60,384 nt of DNA from an uncultured Collinsella sp. (GTDB taxonomy: Bacteria; Actinomycetota; Coriobacteriia; Coriobacteriales; Coriobacteriaceae). Numbering within the stretch: the first letter of the stretch is position 1; the number at the start of each line of letters is the position of its first letter. Below are positions 8,641 to 16,226 of the stretch, one piece after another. The notes beneath the pieces are model-generated. The model was given only the letters and a program-made list of their open reading frames with translations. It had not been told where the DNA came from and ran no database searches. Position numbers and translations under genes: made by a program. The stretch lies in NCBI GenBank assembly GCA_902479065.1, contig CABSNM010000012.1:1-60384 (forward strand), in the 5' to 3' direction.

Positions 8641-8741
8641 CCGGTGAAAGGTTCTTTCATAACCGTAAACGGTAAGTGAAAGTTTACCATCAACACTTGA
8701 AACGGCAAGGTGTATCTTGTAATTGAAAATGCCCGTATACT
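8641..8741. promoter_or_regulatory. Divergent fruA/rpiR control region with palindromic operator candidates
   Basis: The 271-bp gap between the two start codons holds three clustered inverted repeats: TGAAAG-3-CTTTCA (8645-8659), ACCGT-AA-ACGGT (8662-8673) and GGTAA-8-TTACC (8671-8688). GTGAAAG is repeated directly at 8644 and 8676. A -10-like TATACT lies at 8736-8741 for the plus-strand regulator; I see no convincing matching -35. That the RpiR protein binds here is an inference from the divergent layout. Confidence 0.5.
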
Positions 8742-8789
8742 ATGGCATTGCGAATCAAATTAGATTTTCATGCCAACCAGGAGCCATCC

Positions 8790-9647
8790 ATGACCGATAG
8801 TAGCAAGAGCGCACTTTCCCTCATTAGCACCCACCAGGGATACAGCGAGTCCGAGCAGCGCATTGTCGACTATATATTGGAGCACCAGTCCGAGGCTCCA
8901 CGCCTCACGGCGGCTCAGCTCTCACGCGCCGCTGCCACGTCCGAGGCGACCGTTTCGCGCTTCTGCCGCAAGCTTGGGTTTGGCAGCTTCCGCAGCTTTC
9001 AGTTTTCGTTGGCGAGGGATTTGGAAAGCCAGCGCAACGAGGGCCTGACCGACGAGGTCTCGCTCGACAATATGGAGCAGAGCCTCAAGAACATCCTGGC
9101 TGCCAAGGTGAGCGAGCTTAATGCGACCATCGACGGAATCGACCACGATACGCTGGCGGCTGTTGTGCATGCCCTTAAGCATGCAGGGGTTATTGAGTTT
9201 GCGGCTGTGGGCAATACGAACGCGGTCGCGCTCGATGCGACGTTTAAGTTTTCGCAGCTGGGCCTGCGCTGCATGGCGAGCACCATTAGCGAGACATCAA
9301 TCGGCTTTGCGCTCACGTTACGCCCGGGTGACGTCATCGTGCTTATCTCAAACTCCGGCAAATCGCGCCGACTGAATCGCATGGCAAAAGCGGCTCGCAA
9401 CTGCGGCGCAACCGTAGTCGTCATCAGCAGCGACAGCAAATCCCCGCTCGCGCGTCTGGCAGACTACACCTTTAATACCGTCAACCACGAAGCGCTGCTG
9501 ACGACGGGCGACTTTGCGTTCTCTAAGATCAGCGCCACGATGATCATCGAAGTCATCTACAACTTCCTGCTGCCCGAGATTGAAGACGCGCGTGAGCATA
9601 TCAGCTACTACGAGGAGCTCATCCAGCCGGATAAGGTCGTTGAGTAA
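8790..9647 (+). CDS. RpiR/MurR-family sugar-phosphate-sensing regulator
   Basis: DNA-binding regulator of 285 residues. An N-terminal HTH_6 domain has its recognition region around residues 41-62 (LSRAAATSEATVSRFCRKLG). A C-terminal SIS domain (about 125-255) carries VLISNSGKSR, the sugar-phosphate binding loop. The ATG at 8790 follows AGGAG by 7 nt; the in-frame ATG at 8742 overlaps the -10-like sequence. It is transcribed away from fruA, the usual layout for a local regulator, so it probably senses fructose-1-phosphate or a related phosphate and controls the PTS genes. It is one of only four plus-strand genes in the window. Confidence 0.9.
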   Translation: MTDSSKSALSLISTHQGYSESEQRIVDYILEHQSEAPRLTAAQLSRAAATSEATVSRFCRKLGFGSFRSFQFSLARDLESQRNEGLTDEVSLDNMEQSLKNILAAKVSELNATIDGIDHDTLAAVVHALKHAGVIEFAAVGNTNAVALDATFKFSQLGLRCMASTISETSIGFALTLRPGDVIVLISNSGKSRRLNRMAKAARNCGATVVVISSDSKSPLARLADYTFNTVNHEALLTTGDFAFSKISATMIIEVIYNFLLPEIEDAREHISYYEELIQPDKVVE

Positions 9648-9655
9648 AACGCGTA

Positions 9656-9688
9656 GTGGGACAAAAATTTCAGTCTATTTTGTCCCAC
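9656..9688. repeat. Palindrome with GTGGGACAAAA arms between convergent rpiR and recN
   Basis: GTGGGACAAAA (9656-9666) is exactly inverted at 9678-9688 around an 11-nt loop. It lies 9 nt after rpiR and 19 nt from the end of recN, so it may act as a bidirectional terminator, although no long T-run follows. A lone copy of the arm occurs at about 26244-26254. Confidence 0.8.
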
Positions 9689-9706
9689 CAACACCGCTGA
9701 TACGAC

Positions 9707-11335
9707 CTAACCTCGAGCTTCTTCGAGCATCTGCTTGGCATGCGCTAAGCTTGCCTCGGACTGATCGCCGCTCAACATGCGGGCGATCTCGGCGATACGC
9801 GCTTCGCCGGTTACCTCGTCCAAATGCGTCTGGGGAAGATCGCCCGGTTCCTTGCTGACGACATAATGCTTGTCAGCCATGACGGCGACCTGCGCCAAAT
9901 GGGTTACGACAATCACCTGATGCGTAGCGGCGAGATCTGCCAGCACGCCCGCGAGTGCACGCGCCGTGGAGCCACCGACACCGGCATCGACCTCGTCAAA
10001 CACCAGTGTATCGACACCGTCCGCGTTACCGAGGACAACCTTACTTGCCAGCATGACGCGGCTGAGCTCGCCGCCCGACGCAATTCGACGCAGGGGACGC
10101 GGCGTCAAGCCGGCACCGCTGCGGTATAGCAGCTCGTAGCTCGAAGGACCAACGGGCGTCCACTCGGCACGGGGAAGATCGCGCGACTCCCAGACGAGCT
10201 CGGCGCCACCCATCTCCAAGCGAGCCATCTGGCGGCCGACCTCGTGACAGAAGCGCGGGGCCGCCGTATTGCGAGCGCGCTTAAGCGCCTTGGCGGCAGC
10301 AAACAGTTCGCGCTCCGCCGCGCCAAGCGCTTCACGCGCCTTTTTGATCTGTTCATCGCCATCATCGACCAGGGACAGCAGCTCTTGCGAGCGATCGCGC
10401 ATGGCAAAGACATCGTCCATGGTGGGACCCCACTGACGCAACAGGCCCTTGAGGTCGGAATACCGCTCACGCATGCGTGCGAGCTCGCGCGGGTCGAAGG
10501 CGACGCCATCGCGATAGGAACGAAGCTCGTTCGCGCAATCCTCAAGGGAGATACAGGCATCCGAAAGTGCATCGGCAATGTCACCCAGTTTGCGATCGAC
10601 GGTAGCCATACGGGAAAGTTCTGCCACGGCGCTGTTCACGGCATCGAGCGCTCCCCCCTCGGCGGCAAGCGATGCATGGGCATCGTTAGCTGTGGCAACC
10701 AGTACCTCGGCATGTTCGGAGCGCGGCAGCAGTTCCTCGAGTTCCTCATACTCGCCCGGCTTGGGGTCGACCTCGCCGATGCGCTCGAGGGCAAAGCGCG
10801 CCTCCTCGACGCGGCTCCCCTGCGCACGCGAGGCCTCTTCGACACGTCGAACCTCCTTGGCGGCAGCGCGCGATGCCTTAAAGCAGGCGCGGTACGCATC
10901 CAGCGCCTCGAGCGCAGAGCGTCCCGCCCACGCATCGACCATCGCAACGTGATGCACCGGATCGAGTAAGCGCTGGTGCTCGTGCTGGCCGCACAGATCC
11001 ATCATCACACCGACGCGCTCCGAAAGCTCGCGCACACTGGCGATGCGGCCGTCAATCTTCACGCGGCTGCGGCCCTCGGCAGAAAGGCTGCGCTGGACCG
11101 TGAAGCCCTCCGTGTCGTGCGGCCCGTCAAAGAGTCGCGCCTCGACGCTCGCCAGCGCCTCACCCTCGCGCACCGTCGAGGAATCCGCGCGCTCGCCCAA
11201 AATAAGTTTGAGGGCCGAGAGCAGCGCGGTCTTGCCGGCACCGGTCTCGCCGGTCAGGACAGTCAGGCCGGCACTCGGCACCAACGTCGCCTCGCGAATG
11301 AGTGCAATGTTAGAAACCTGCAGCTCATCGATCAT
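9707..11335 (-). CDS. recN: DNA repair protein RecN
   Basis: SMC-like ATPase acting early in double-strand-break repair. It has 542 residues from the ATG at 11335. The Walker A motif GETGAGKT is at 29-36, a long coiled-coil middle follows, and the C-terminal half carries SGGELSRVMLA and VFDEVDAGVGG (signature and Walker B). GGAG lies 6 nt before the start. The gene overlaps the end of nadK by 11 nt, implying translational coupling. It is the last gene of the efp-asp23-nusB-xseB-tlyA-nadK-recN operon; the nadK-recN pairing is widespread. Confidence 0.96.
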   Translation of the reverse strand: MIDELQVSNIALIREATLVPSAGLTVLTGETGAGKTALLSALKLILGERADSSTVREGEALASVEARLFDGPHDTEGFTVQRSLSAEGRSRVKIDGRIASVRELSERVGVMMDLCGQHEHQRLLDPVHHVAMVDAWAGRSALEALDAYRACFKASRAAAKEVRRVEEASRAQGSRVEEARFALERIGEVDPKPGEYEELEELLPRSEHAEVLVATANDAHASLAAEGGALDAVNSAVAELSRMATVDRKLGDIADALSDACISLEDCANELRSYRDGVAFDPRELARMRERYSDLKGLLRQWGPTMDDVFAMRDRSQELLSLVDDGDEQIKKAREALGAAERELFAAAKALKRARNTAAPRFCHEVGRQMARLEMGGAELVWESRDLPRAEWTPVGPSSYELLYRSGAGLTPRPLRRIASGGELSRVMLASKVVLGNADGVDTLVFDEVDAGVGGSTARALAGVLADLAATHQVIVVTHLAQVAVMADKHYVVSKEPGDLPQTHLDEVTGEARIAEIARMLSGDQSEASLAHAKQMLEEARG

Positions 11336-12185
11336 GACGCACTCCGTAGAACACACGGCTCACCGAGTTATAGAAGCTCTCGGGGCCGTAATCCAGCAGC
11401 AGCACATCACCGGGACCGCGACGCACAGCCACGCTCTCGACCGTGCCATCGCAGGTAATAAACTGTCCATCGATGGCGATCGCCGGCACGCTCGGGCGAT
11501 CATCGGACATAAAGATTTCGACGACATCACTCGGCGAAGTCAAGAAGGCACGGGCCTGAATGGTGTGCGGCGCAATGGGTACGCAGACCATGCCCGTATA
11601 GTCGGGGCTCACGATGGGGCCACCGGCACTGAGCGCGTAACCCGTAGAACCAGTCGCCGTGGACACGACCACGCCGTCACCACGCAGTCGATCGATATGG
11701 TGGCCCGACACCGTGATGTCAAACTCGACCATATCGGACAGGGGGCCGCGCGTAAGCGCCATGTCGTTGAGGGCGAAGGTGCGCACGACATCCTTCGTAC
11801 CGTCTTCGCGCACGGACACGATATCCGCGGCGATGGTAGCGCGACGGCTCACATGCAGCTCGCCGGACAGGGCGTCGCTCACGACCTGCAGAATGTCGCG
11901 CTCCTCGGGACTCGCAGCCGTCAAAAAGCCCAGGTGACCATAGGAAAGACCGAGGATAGGAATCTCGCGATGGTTGAGGATGCGGGCAGCGCGCAGCAAC
12001 GTACCGTCCCCGCCGAGCGTAATGACCAGATCGGAGCCATCAATATCAGGCGTGCTTTGAATCTTCGATCGCTGGTCGGCAGCCCATGCGACTTCATAGC
12101 CCTGGCGCGTCAGCCAAAGCTCGAGCATCAGGCCGCTCTCGACCGCCTCTTGCTTGTAGTAATTGGGAACCAGAAAGACCTTCAT
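11325..12185 (-). CDS. nadK: NAD kinase
   Basis: Phosphorylates NAD to NADP in the cytosol. From the ATG at 12185 the protein has 286 residues, starting MKVFLVPNYYK. It carries GGDGTLLRAAR (GGDG at 58-61), NDMALTRG and the glycine-rich GDGVVVSTATGSTGYALSAG of the nucleotide-binding domain. The start overlaps the tlyA stop codon as ATGA, and the 45 extra in-frame codons upstream are inside tlyA. The arrangement tlyA-nadK-recN is common in Gram-positives and supports all three calls. Confidence 0.95.
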   Translation of the reverse strand: MKVFLVPNYYKQEAVESGLMLELWLTRQGYEVAWAADQRSKIQSTPDIDGSDLVITLGGDGTLLRAARILNHREIPILGLSYGHLGFLTAASPEERDILQVVSDALSGELHVSRRATIAADIVSVREDGTKDVVRTFALNDMALTRGPLSDMVEFDITVSGHHIDRLRGDGVVVSTATGSTGYALSAGGPIVSPDYTGMVCVPIAPHTIQARAFLTSPSDVVEIFMSDDRPSVPAIAIDGQFITCDGTVESVAVRRGPGDVLLLDYGPESFYNSVSRVFYGVRHDR

Positions 12186-12985
12186 AGCGTTGCAGCTTTC
12201 TCGCTCAAAACCGATACCTGGGATTGCAGCTCGTCTTGCGAGCGGTCGCCGGGGACAAACCTCGTGCCGTACAGGAAAAACTCGACGTTGCCCTTGGCAC
12301 CATGGATGGGTGAAACGCACACATCGACCGGGAACAGGCCCTTGGCTGCAAAGAGTTCAATCGCCGCCACAAGCGTATCACGGCGGACGGCGGGGTCGGT
12401 CACGATGCCGCCCTCGCCCACCAGCGCAGCCGGCGCCTCAAACTGGGGCTTTACGAGCGTGCAAAAAGAACCAGTAGGCGCCAGGCACGCCAGCACCGCA
12501 TCGATAATGTTCGCGATGCTGGTAAACGAGACATCACACACAGCCAGGTCGATGGCGCCGGCATAGCCAAGCTTGGGCAGCTGCGTCACGTTGGTGCGCT
12601 CATGCAGCGTCACGCGATCGTCCTGACGCAACGACCAATCGAATTGGGCGCGACCCACGTCCACAGAGACAACAGTCGCAGCTCCGCGCTTGAGCAGGCA
12701 ATCGGTAAAACCGCCGGTAGAGCAGCCCACATCCAAACAGGCAAGGCCCGTCGGATTGATGCCAAACGCATCAAGCGCGCCTTCGAGCTTAAGACCGCCG
12801 CGGCCAACATAGGGAATACGCCCCTTCACGTGCAGCGGCAGCCCCGGCATCACCTTAAGACCCGGCGAAGTCAAGCGCTCGCCGCCACTCGAGACCAAGC
12901 CGGCCATAAGAGTGCGAAGGGCATCCGCGCGATCGGCGCAGATGCCCTGTGAAATCAGTTCGTCATCAAGACGCACGCGTTTCAT
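12182..12985 (-). CDS. tlyA: TlyA-family rRNA (cytidine-2'-O)-methyltransferase
   Basis: Predicted S4-domain RNA methyltransferase of about 267 residues. The N-terminal S4 RNA-binding domain begins MKRVRLDDELISQG. A FtsJ-type Rossmann domain follows with LDVGCSTGGFTDCLL (SAM binding), VCDVSFTS and LVKPQFEA. In mycobacteria TlyA methylates 16S and 23S rRNA and affects capreomycin sensitivity; that role is known for the family, not shown here. In-frame starts at 12994 and 12985 are both possible; the second gives the family-typical distance to the RLD motif. Confidence 0.92.
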   Translation of the reverse strand: MKRVRLDDELISQGICADRADALRTLMAGLVSSGGERLTSPGLKVMPGLPLHVKGRIPYVGRGGLKLEGALDAFGINPTGLACLDVGCSTGGFTDCLLKRGAATVVSVDVGRAQFDWSLRQDDRVTLHERTNVTQLPKLGYAGAIDLAVCDVSFTSIANIIDAVLACLAPTGSFCTLVKPQFEAPAALVGEGGIVTDPAVRRDTLVAAIELFAAKGLFPVDVCVSPIHGAKGNVEFFLYGTRFVPGDRSQDELQSQVSVLSEKAATL

Positions 12986-13020
12986 GAATGCCATCAACCA
13001 TTCGTATCCGGAGATGCGGC

Positions 13021-13260
13021 CTAGCTATCCTGGGATTCGTTTGCCGCATCCTCATCGTATTCCTGTTCGAGCTTATCGGCCTCACGCGGCGTCAGCTCAA
13101 ACTTGTCGACCATATCGACCGCGCGGGAGCCCAGCTCAATCGCCTCGTCAAACAGATCGAGTGAACGCTCCAAGGACGTATCCTTGGAGCGAACGGTAGC
13201 GATGATCTGGTCCAGACGGTCCGAGATCTCGTCGAAGTTGCGGACGGAACCCTCTGGCAT
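13021..13260 (-). CDS. xseB: Exodeoxyribonuclease VII small subunit
   Basis: The 79-residue helical protein contains the XseB core FDEISDRLDQIIATVRSKD followed by SLERSLDLFDEAIELG. It forms exonuclease VII with XseA. GAGGAG lies 8 nt before the ATG, inside the end of nusB, so the two are translationally linked. No xseA gene is present in the window, although the two subunits are often adjacent; the partner must be elsewhere if the complex is made. Confidence 0.9.
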   Translation of the reverse strand: MPEGSVRNFDEISDRLDQIIATVRSKDTSLERSLDLFDEAIELGSRAVDMVDKFELTPREADKLEQEYDEDAANESQDS

Positions 13261-13262
13261 GG

Positions 13263-13850
13263 CTACTCCTCGACGGAGTCGGCCTCGACGGCCTCAGCAG
13301 CGTCCGCATCCTCGGAAAGTACACCGGCGGCAGCCTGAGCGGCAGCGACCTTGTCGGCAGCCTCGGCAGCCTGTGCCTCCTCGCGAGCGCGATCTTCGGC
13401 CAGCAGCTCTTGGTACAGGTCCTCGCCCGGCAGCTCCTCGCTGCGAGCGATCTTGCCCAGCACGCCGTTGACGAACGACGCGGACTGGTCGGTGCCATAG
13501 GCCTTGGCAAGCTCGACGGCCTCGTTGATCACGATGGCGTCCGAGACCTCCTCGTCGGTGAGGAAACGCATCTCGTAAACGGCGATACGCAGCAGATTGC
13601 GGTCGGCACCGGGCATGCGCATAAGATCCCAGTTCTTGGCAACGGAGCGCAGAGCGCAGTCGATGCGGTCGATATGCTCGTAGGCACCGCGGCACAGCTC
13701 CAGCGCATAGGGGTCGAGGGGACCCTTCGAGATCAGGAAATCACCCTCGAGGACGCGCTCGAGCGGGCTGTCCGTGGCCTCGGCCTGGAACAGCAGCTGC
13801 AGCGCCTGACTGCGGGCAAGCGTACGCCCGCGATAAACCTTAAGGCTCAA
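13263..13850 (-). CDS. nusB: Transcription antitermination factor NusB
   Basis: RNA-binding helical protein that joins the rRNA antitermination complex. The NusB fold covers residues 1 to about 140, with RTLARSQALQLLFQAE near the start and RIAVYEMRFL and VINEAVELAKAYG later. After that comes an extra Ala/Glu-rich tail of about 55 residues (to 195), longer than the usual 130-150 residue family member. The start codon is TTG at 13850, with AAGGAG about 6 nt upstream. The gene is 4 nt from the asp23-like gene and follows efp, a common Gram-positive order. Confidence 0.94.
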   Translation of the reverse strand: MSLKVYRGRTLARSQALQLLFQAEATDSPLERVLEGDFLISKGPLDPYALELCRGAYEHIDRIDCALRSVAKNWDLMRMPGADRNLLRIAVYEMRFLTDEEVSDAIVINEAVELAKAYGTDQSASFVNGVLGKIARSEELPGEDLYQELLAEDRAREEAQAAEAADKVAAAQAAAGVLSEDADAAEAVEADSVEE

Positions 13851-13853
13851 AGG

Positions 13854-14216
13854 TTACTCCTTGGGGAAAACGAGGCCGTCGATGCAAACGTCAACACGCT
13901 CAACCTCAACGCCAACCTGGGCATCGATGGCAGCGACCACGGCAGCGCGAACGGCCTCGGCGAGTTTCTTGAACGGATAGCCAAAGAACACCACGACACG
14001 CACGGTGAGTGCGAGCTTGTCGCCAACGACCTCGGCCTCGACAGCCGGCTCGGAAGCCGGGGCCTTGGACGAGAGCATCATGGAGACAAGATTAGTGGCA
14101 AGGTCCTTGACGCCAACGGAGGCGATGCCCTCGACATCGGACACGGCGCGCGAGACGATGGCGGTCAGAACATCGGGCGAAATGCCGATGCCGTCAATCT
14201 TGATTTCTTGGGGCAT
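13854..14216 (-). CDS. Asp23/Gls24 (DUF322) family protein, operon copy with nusB
   Basis: The 120-residue protein has the Asp23 pattern: GISPDVLTAIVSRAVSDVEG at the N-terminus, a central segment of beta strands and VERVDVCIDGLVF at the end. Family members are alkaline-shock or envelope-associated proteins of poorly known function. AGGAGG precedes the ATG. It lies between efp and nusB, a conserved neighbourhood for this family. A second family member is at 59780-60136 next to fakA. Confidence 0.85.
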   Translation of the reverse strand: MPQEIKIDGIGISPDVLTAIVSRAVSDVEGIASVGVKDLATNLVSMMLSSKAPASEPAVEAEVVGDKLALTVRVVVFFGYPFKKLAEAVRAAVVAAIDAQVGVEVERVDVCIDGLVFPKE

Positions 14217-14240
14217 GAGTCCTCCTAGAAGAGTTGGTTG

Positions 14241-14804
14241 CTAGACGCGGGAGACGAACTTGCCGTCGCGGGTGTCAACCTTGATGACCTCGCCCTCGTT
14301 GAGGTACATGGGGACCTGGATGACAGCGCCGGTGTCGATCGTGGCCGGCTTGGTGGAACCCTGGACGGTATCGCCCTTAAAGCCCGGGTCGGTCTGGACG
14401 ATGGTGGTCTCGATGAACATCGGCGGGGTCACGCCCATGAGCTCATCGTCGGCGAAGAGCAGCTGGCAGATGTCGTTCTCGCGCAGCCACTTGGAGTTCT
14501 CGCCCACCATGTCCTCGGGAACGGGAACCTGCTCATAGGACTCGTTGTCCATGAAGATGTAGTCGGTGCCATCGTTGTAGAGGTACTGGAACTCACGGGT
14601 GGTGAGCATGACGCTCTCGAACTTGGTGCCGGCGTTGCAGGTGTTCTCGACGACGCGGCCGCTCTTGATGTCGCGGGTCTTGTAGCGCACAAACGCGCCG
14701 CCCTTGCCCGGCTTGACATGCTGGAACTCGACGATGGTGTAGACCTTGTCCTTGATACGGAGACCGAGGCCGTTCTTGAAGTCGGCGGTAGAAATGGTAG
14801 GCAT
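14241..14804 (-). CDS. efp: Translation elongation factor P
   Basis: Rescues ribosomes stalled on polyproline stretches. The 187-residue protein has the KOW-like N-domain with HVKPGKGGAFVRYK; Lys34 is in the position that is modified in many bacteria. Two OB-fold domains follow, ending VDTRDGKFVSRV. The ATG at 14804 has AAAGG about 6 nt upstream. It heads the operon that continues with asp23, nusB, xseB, tlyA, nadK and recN. A TATAAT -10 box lies about 60 nt upstream. No modification enzyme gene is visible nearby. Confidence 0.96.
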   Translation of the reverse strand: MPTISTADFKNGLGLRIKDKVYTIVEFQHVKPGKGGAFVRYKTRDIKSGRVVENTCNAGTKFESVMLTTREFQYLYNDGTDYIFMDNESYEQVPVPEDMVGENSKWLRENDICQLLFADDELMGVTPPMFIETTIVQTDPGFKGDTVQGSTKPATIDTGAVIQVPMYLNEGEVIKVDTRDGKFVSRV

Positions 14805-14861
14805 AGCGACCTTTCTTGTTATGGGCAGAACGCACAAGCGTCCAAATTACATACGACAGAA

Positions 14862-14867
14862 ATTATA
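14862..14867 (-). promoter_or_regulatory. -10 box of the efp operon promoter
   Basis: A perfect TATAAT on the minus strand, 58 nt upstream of the efp start. No good -35 hexamer is found at 16-18 nt, so this is a tentative call based on the -10 element and position. Confidence 0.4.
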
Positions 14868-14895
14868 CACTTGCAGACGGCGCCTGCGGCGAGCG

Positions 14896-14941
14896 CATAA
14901 AAAGAGAACGCGGGGCGTCCGAATCGATTCGGACGCCCCGC
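14896..14941 (-). terminator. Terminator after pepP: loopless 32-nt palindrome
   Basis: Positions 14910-14941 form a perfect 32-nt palindrome (GCGGGGCGTCCGAATC and its inverse). On the minus strand it is followed by GTTCTCTTTTTATG. It separates the aroK-aroB-pepP block from the efp operon. Confidence 0.75.
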
Positions 14942-14963
14942 CCCAAAAATCTATCGAAATGGG

Positions 14964-16094
14964 CTAGCAATCGATGACGTGCAGGTCGTGCGGGGTCTTG
15001 GTGAAAGGCTCGTAGCCGTTCTCGGTGACCACGCCGTAATCCTCCAGGCGCACGCCGCCCACGCCGGGCAGGTAAACGCCGGGCTCCATGGTGACAACCG
15101 AGCCGATCGCGATGGTGTTCTTGCTGCGGTTGAAGTTGGGCAGCTCGTGGATGTCGATACCGACGCCGTGGCCCAGGCCATGATTGTAGTAATCGCCATA
15201 GCCGGCATCGCCGATGATCTTCTTGGAAAGCTTGAAGATGTCGTTACCCTCAACGCCCGGATGGATGGCGGCGACGCACTCCTCGTGCGTGCGGCGCACG
15301 AGCGCGTACAGGTCGAGCTGCTCCTGCGTGGGCTCGCCCATCACGACGGTGCGCGTCATGTCGGAGCGGTAATCGCAGTAGCCCGCGCCGTAATCCATGA
15401 GAACGAAATCGCCCTTCTCGATCACGCGATCGCTCGGCACGGCATGCGGGTTGGCGGTGTTGGGACCGCTCGCCACGATGGAGCCGAAGGCAAGGCTGTC
15501 GGCGCCGTTGGCGAACATAAAGTTCTCGAGCTCGTTGCGAACCTGCTTCTCGGTCATACCGGGCTTAATAAAGCCGAGCATATGCTGGAAAGCGGCATCG
15601 GTGATCGACTGCGCATGGCGCATAAGCTCAATCTCCTCGGCATCCTTGATGGCGCGCATCTTGCGGATGTCGTCGTGCATCAGCGGTAGGATGCAGGCGA
15701 CGGAACGGTCCTCCAGGCCGCGCTGAATACCCTGGTAGAAGTTAATCTGCATATCGTCCTCGACAGCACAGACACGGCACTTGTTAGCCGCAATCTTGCC
15801 GGCGACCCAGCCGGGGATGGTACCCTCGTCCATGTCGTAAACCCAGGGGCTGCCGGCGGGCGTGTTCTCCTCAAAGCTGTTGAGGTAGCGCGAGTCGGTA
15901 TGGAACAGGCACTGGTCGGCCGTAATAAACGCCGCGTGCGGGAATTCAAAGGTGTAATCGAAAACGCCCTTCACGCCCGTAAGCCAACGAAGGTTGGCCT
16001 CGTCGCGCACCACGATGGCGTCGTAGCCACGCTCGGCCATCAGGGCACGGACACGCTCGATACGACCGGCAGGACCGGCAGCAAACTCAGACAT
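14964..16094 (-). CDS. pepP: M24-family Xaa-Pro aminopeptidase
   Basis: Dinuclear-metal peptidase of 376 residues releasing N-terminal residues ahead of proline. The creatinase N-terminal domain (about 1-135) precedes the pita-bread catalytic domain. All five metal ligands are visible: D234 in DYGAG, D245 in SDMTR, H309 in GHGVG, E337 in MEPGV and E351 in RLEDYG. AAAGGAA precedes the ATG. It follows the AroB-like gene after about 130 nt and is followed by a terminator before efp. A pepP/pepQ-efp pairing is common, although I cannot tell dipeptidase from aminopeptidase activity by sequence. Confidence 0.92.
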   Translation of the reverse strand: MSEFAAGPAGRIERVRALMAERGYDAIVVRDEANLRWLTGVKGVFDYTFEFPHAAFITADQCLFHTDSRYLNSFEENTPAGSPWVYDMDEGTIPGWVAGKIAANKCRVCAVEDDMQINFYQGIQRGLEDRSVACILPLMHDDIRKMRAIKDAEEIELMRHAQSITDAAFQHMLGFIKPGMTEKQVRNELENFMFANGADSLAFGSIVASGPNTANPHAVPSDRVIEKGDFVLMDYGAGYCDYRSDMTRTVVMGEPTQEQLDLYALVRRTHEECVAAIHPGVEGNDIFKLSKKIIGDAGYGDYYNHGLGHGVGIDIHELPNFNRSKNTIAIGSVVTMEPGVYLPGVGGVRLEDYGVVTENGYEPFTKTPHDLHVIDC

Positions 16095-16226
16095 GCAGAT
16101 TCCTTTCTTGTTGTCTCTATAAAGACGGGACGGGTCTCAACCGAACGACGGAATCGCATGCGATCCGCAACCGATTGGAAACCCGCCCCTCAACATGATA
16201 CGAAAGACGATGGAAGTCAATAAAAC

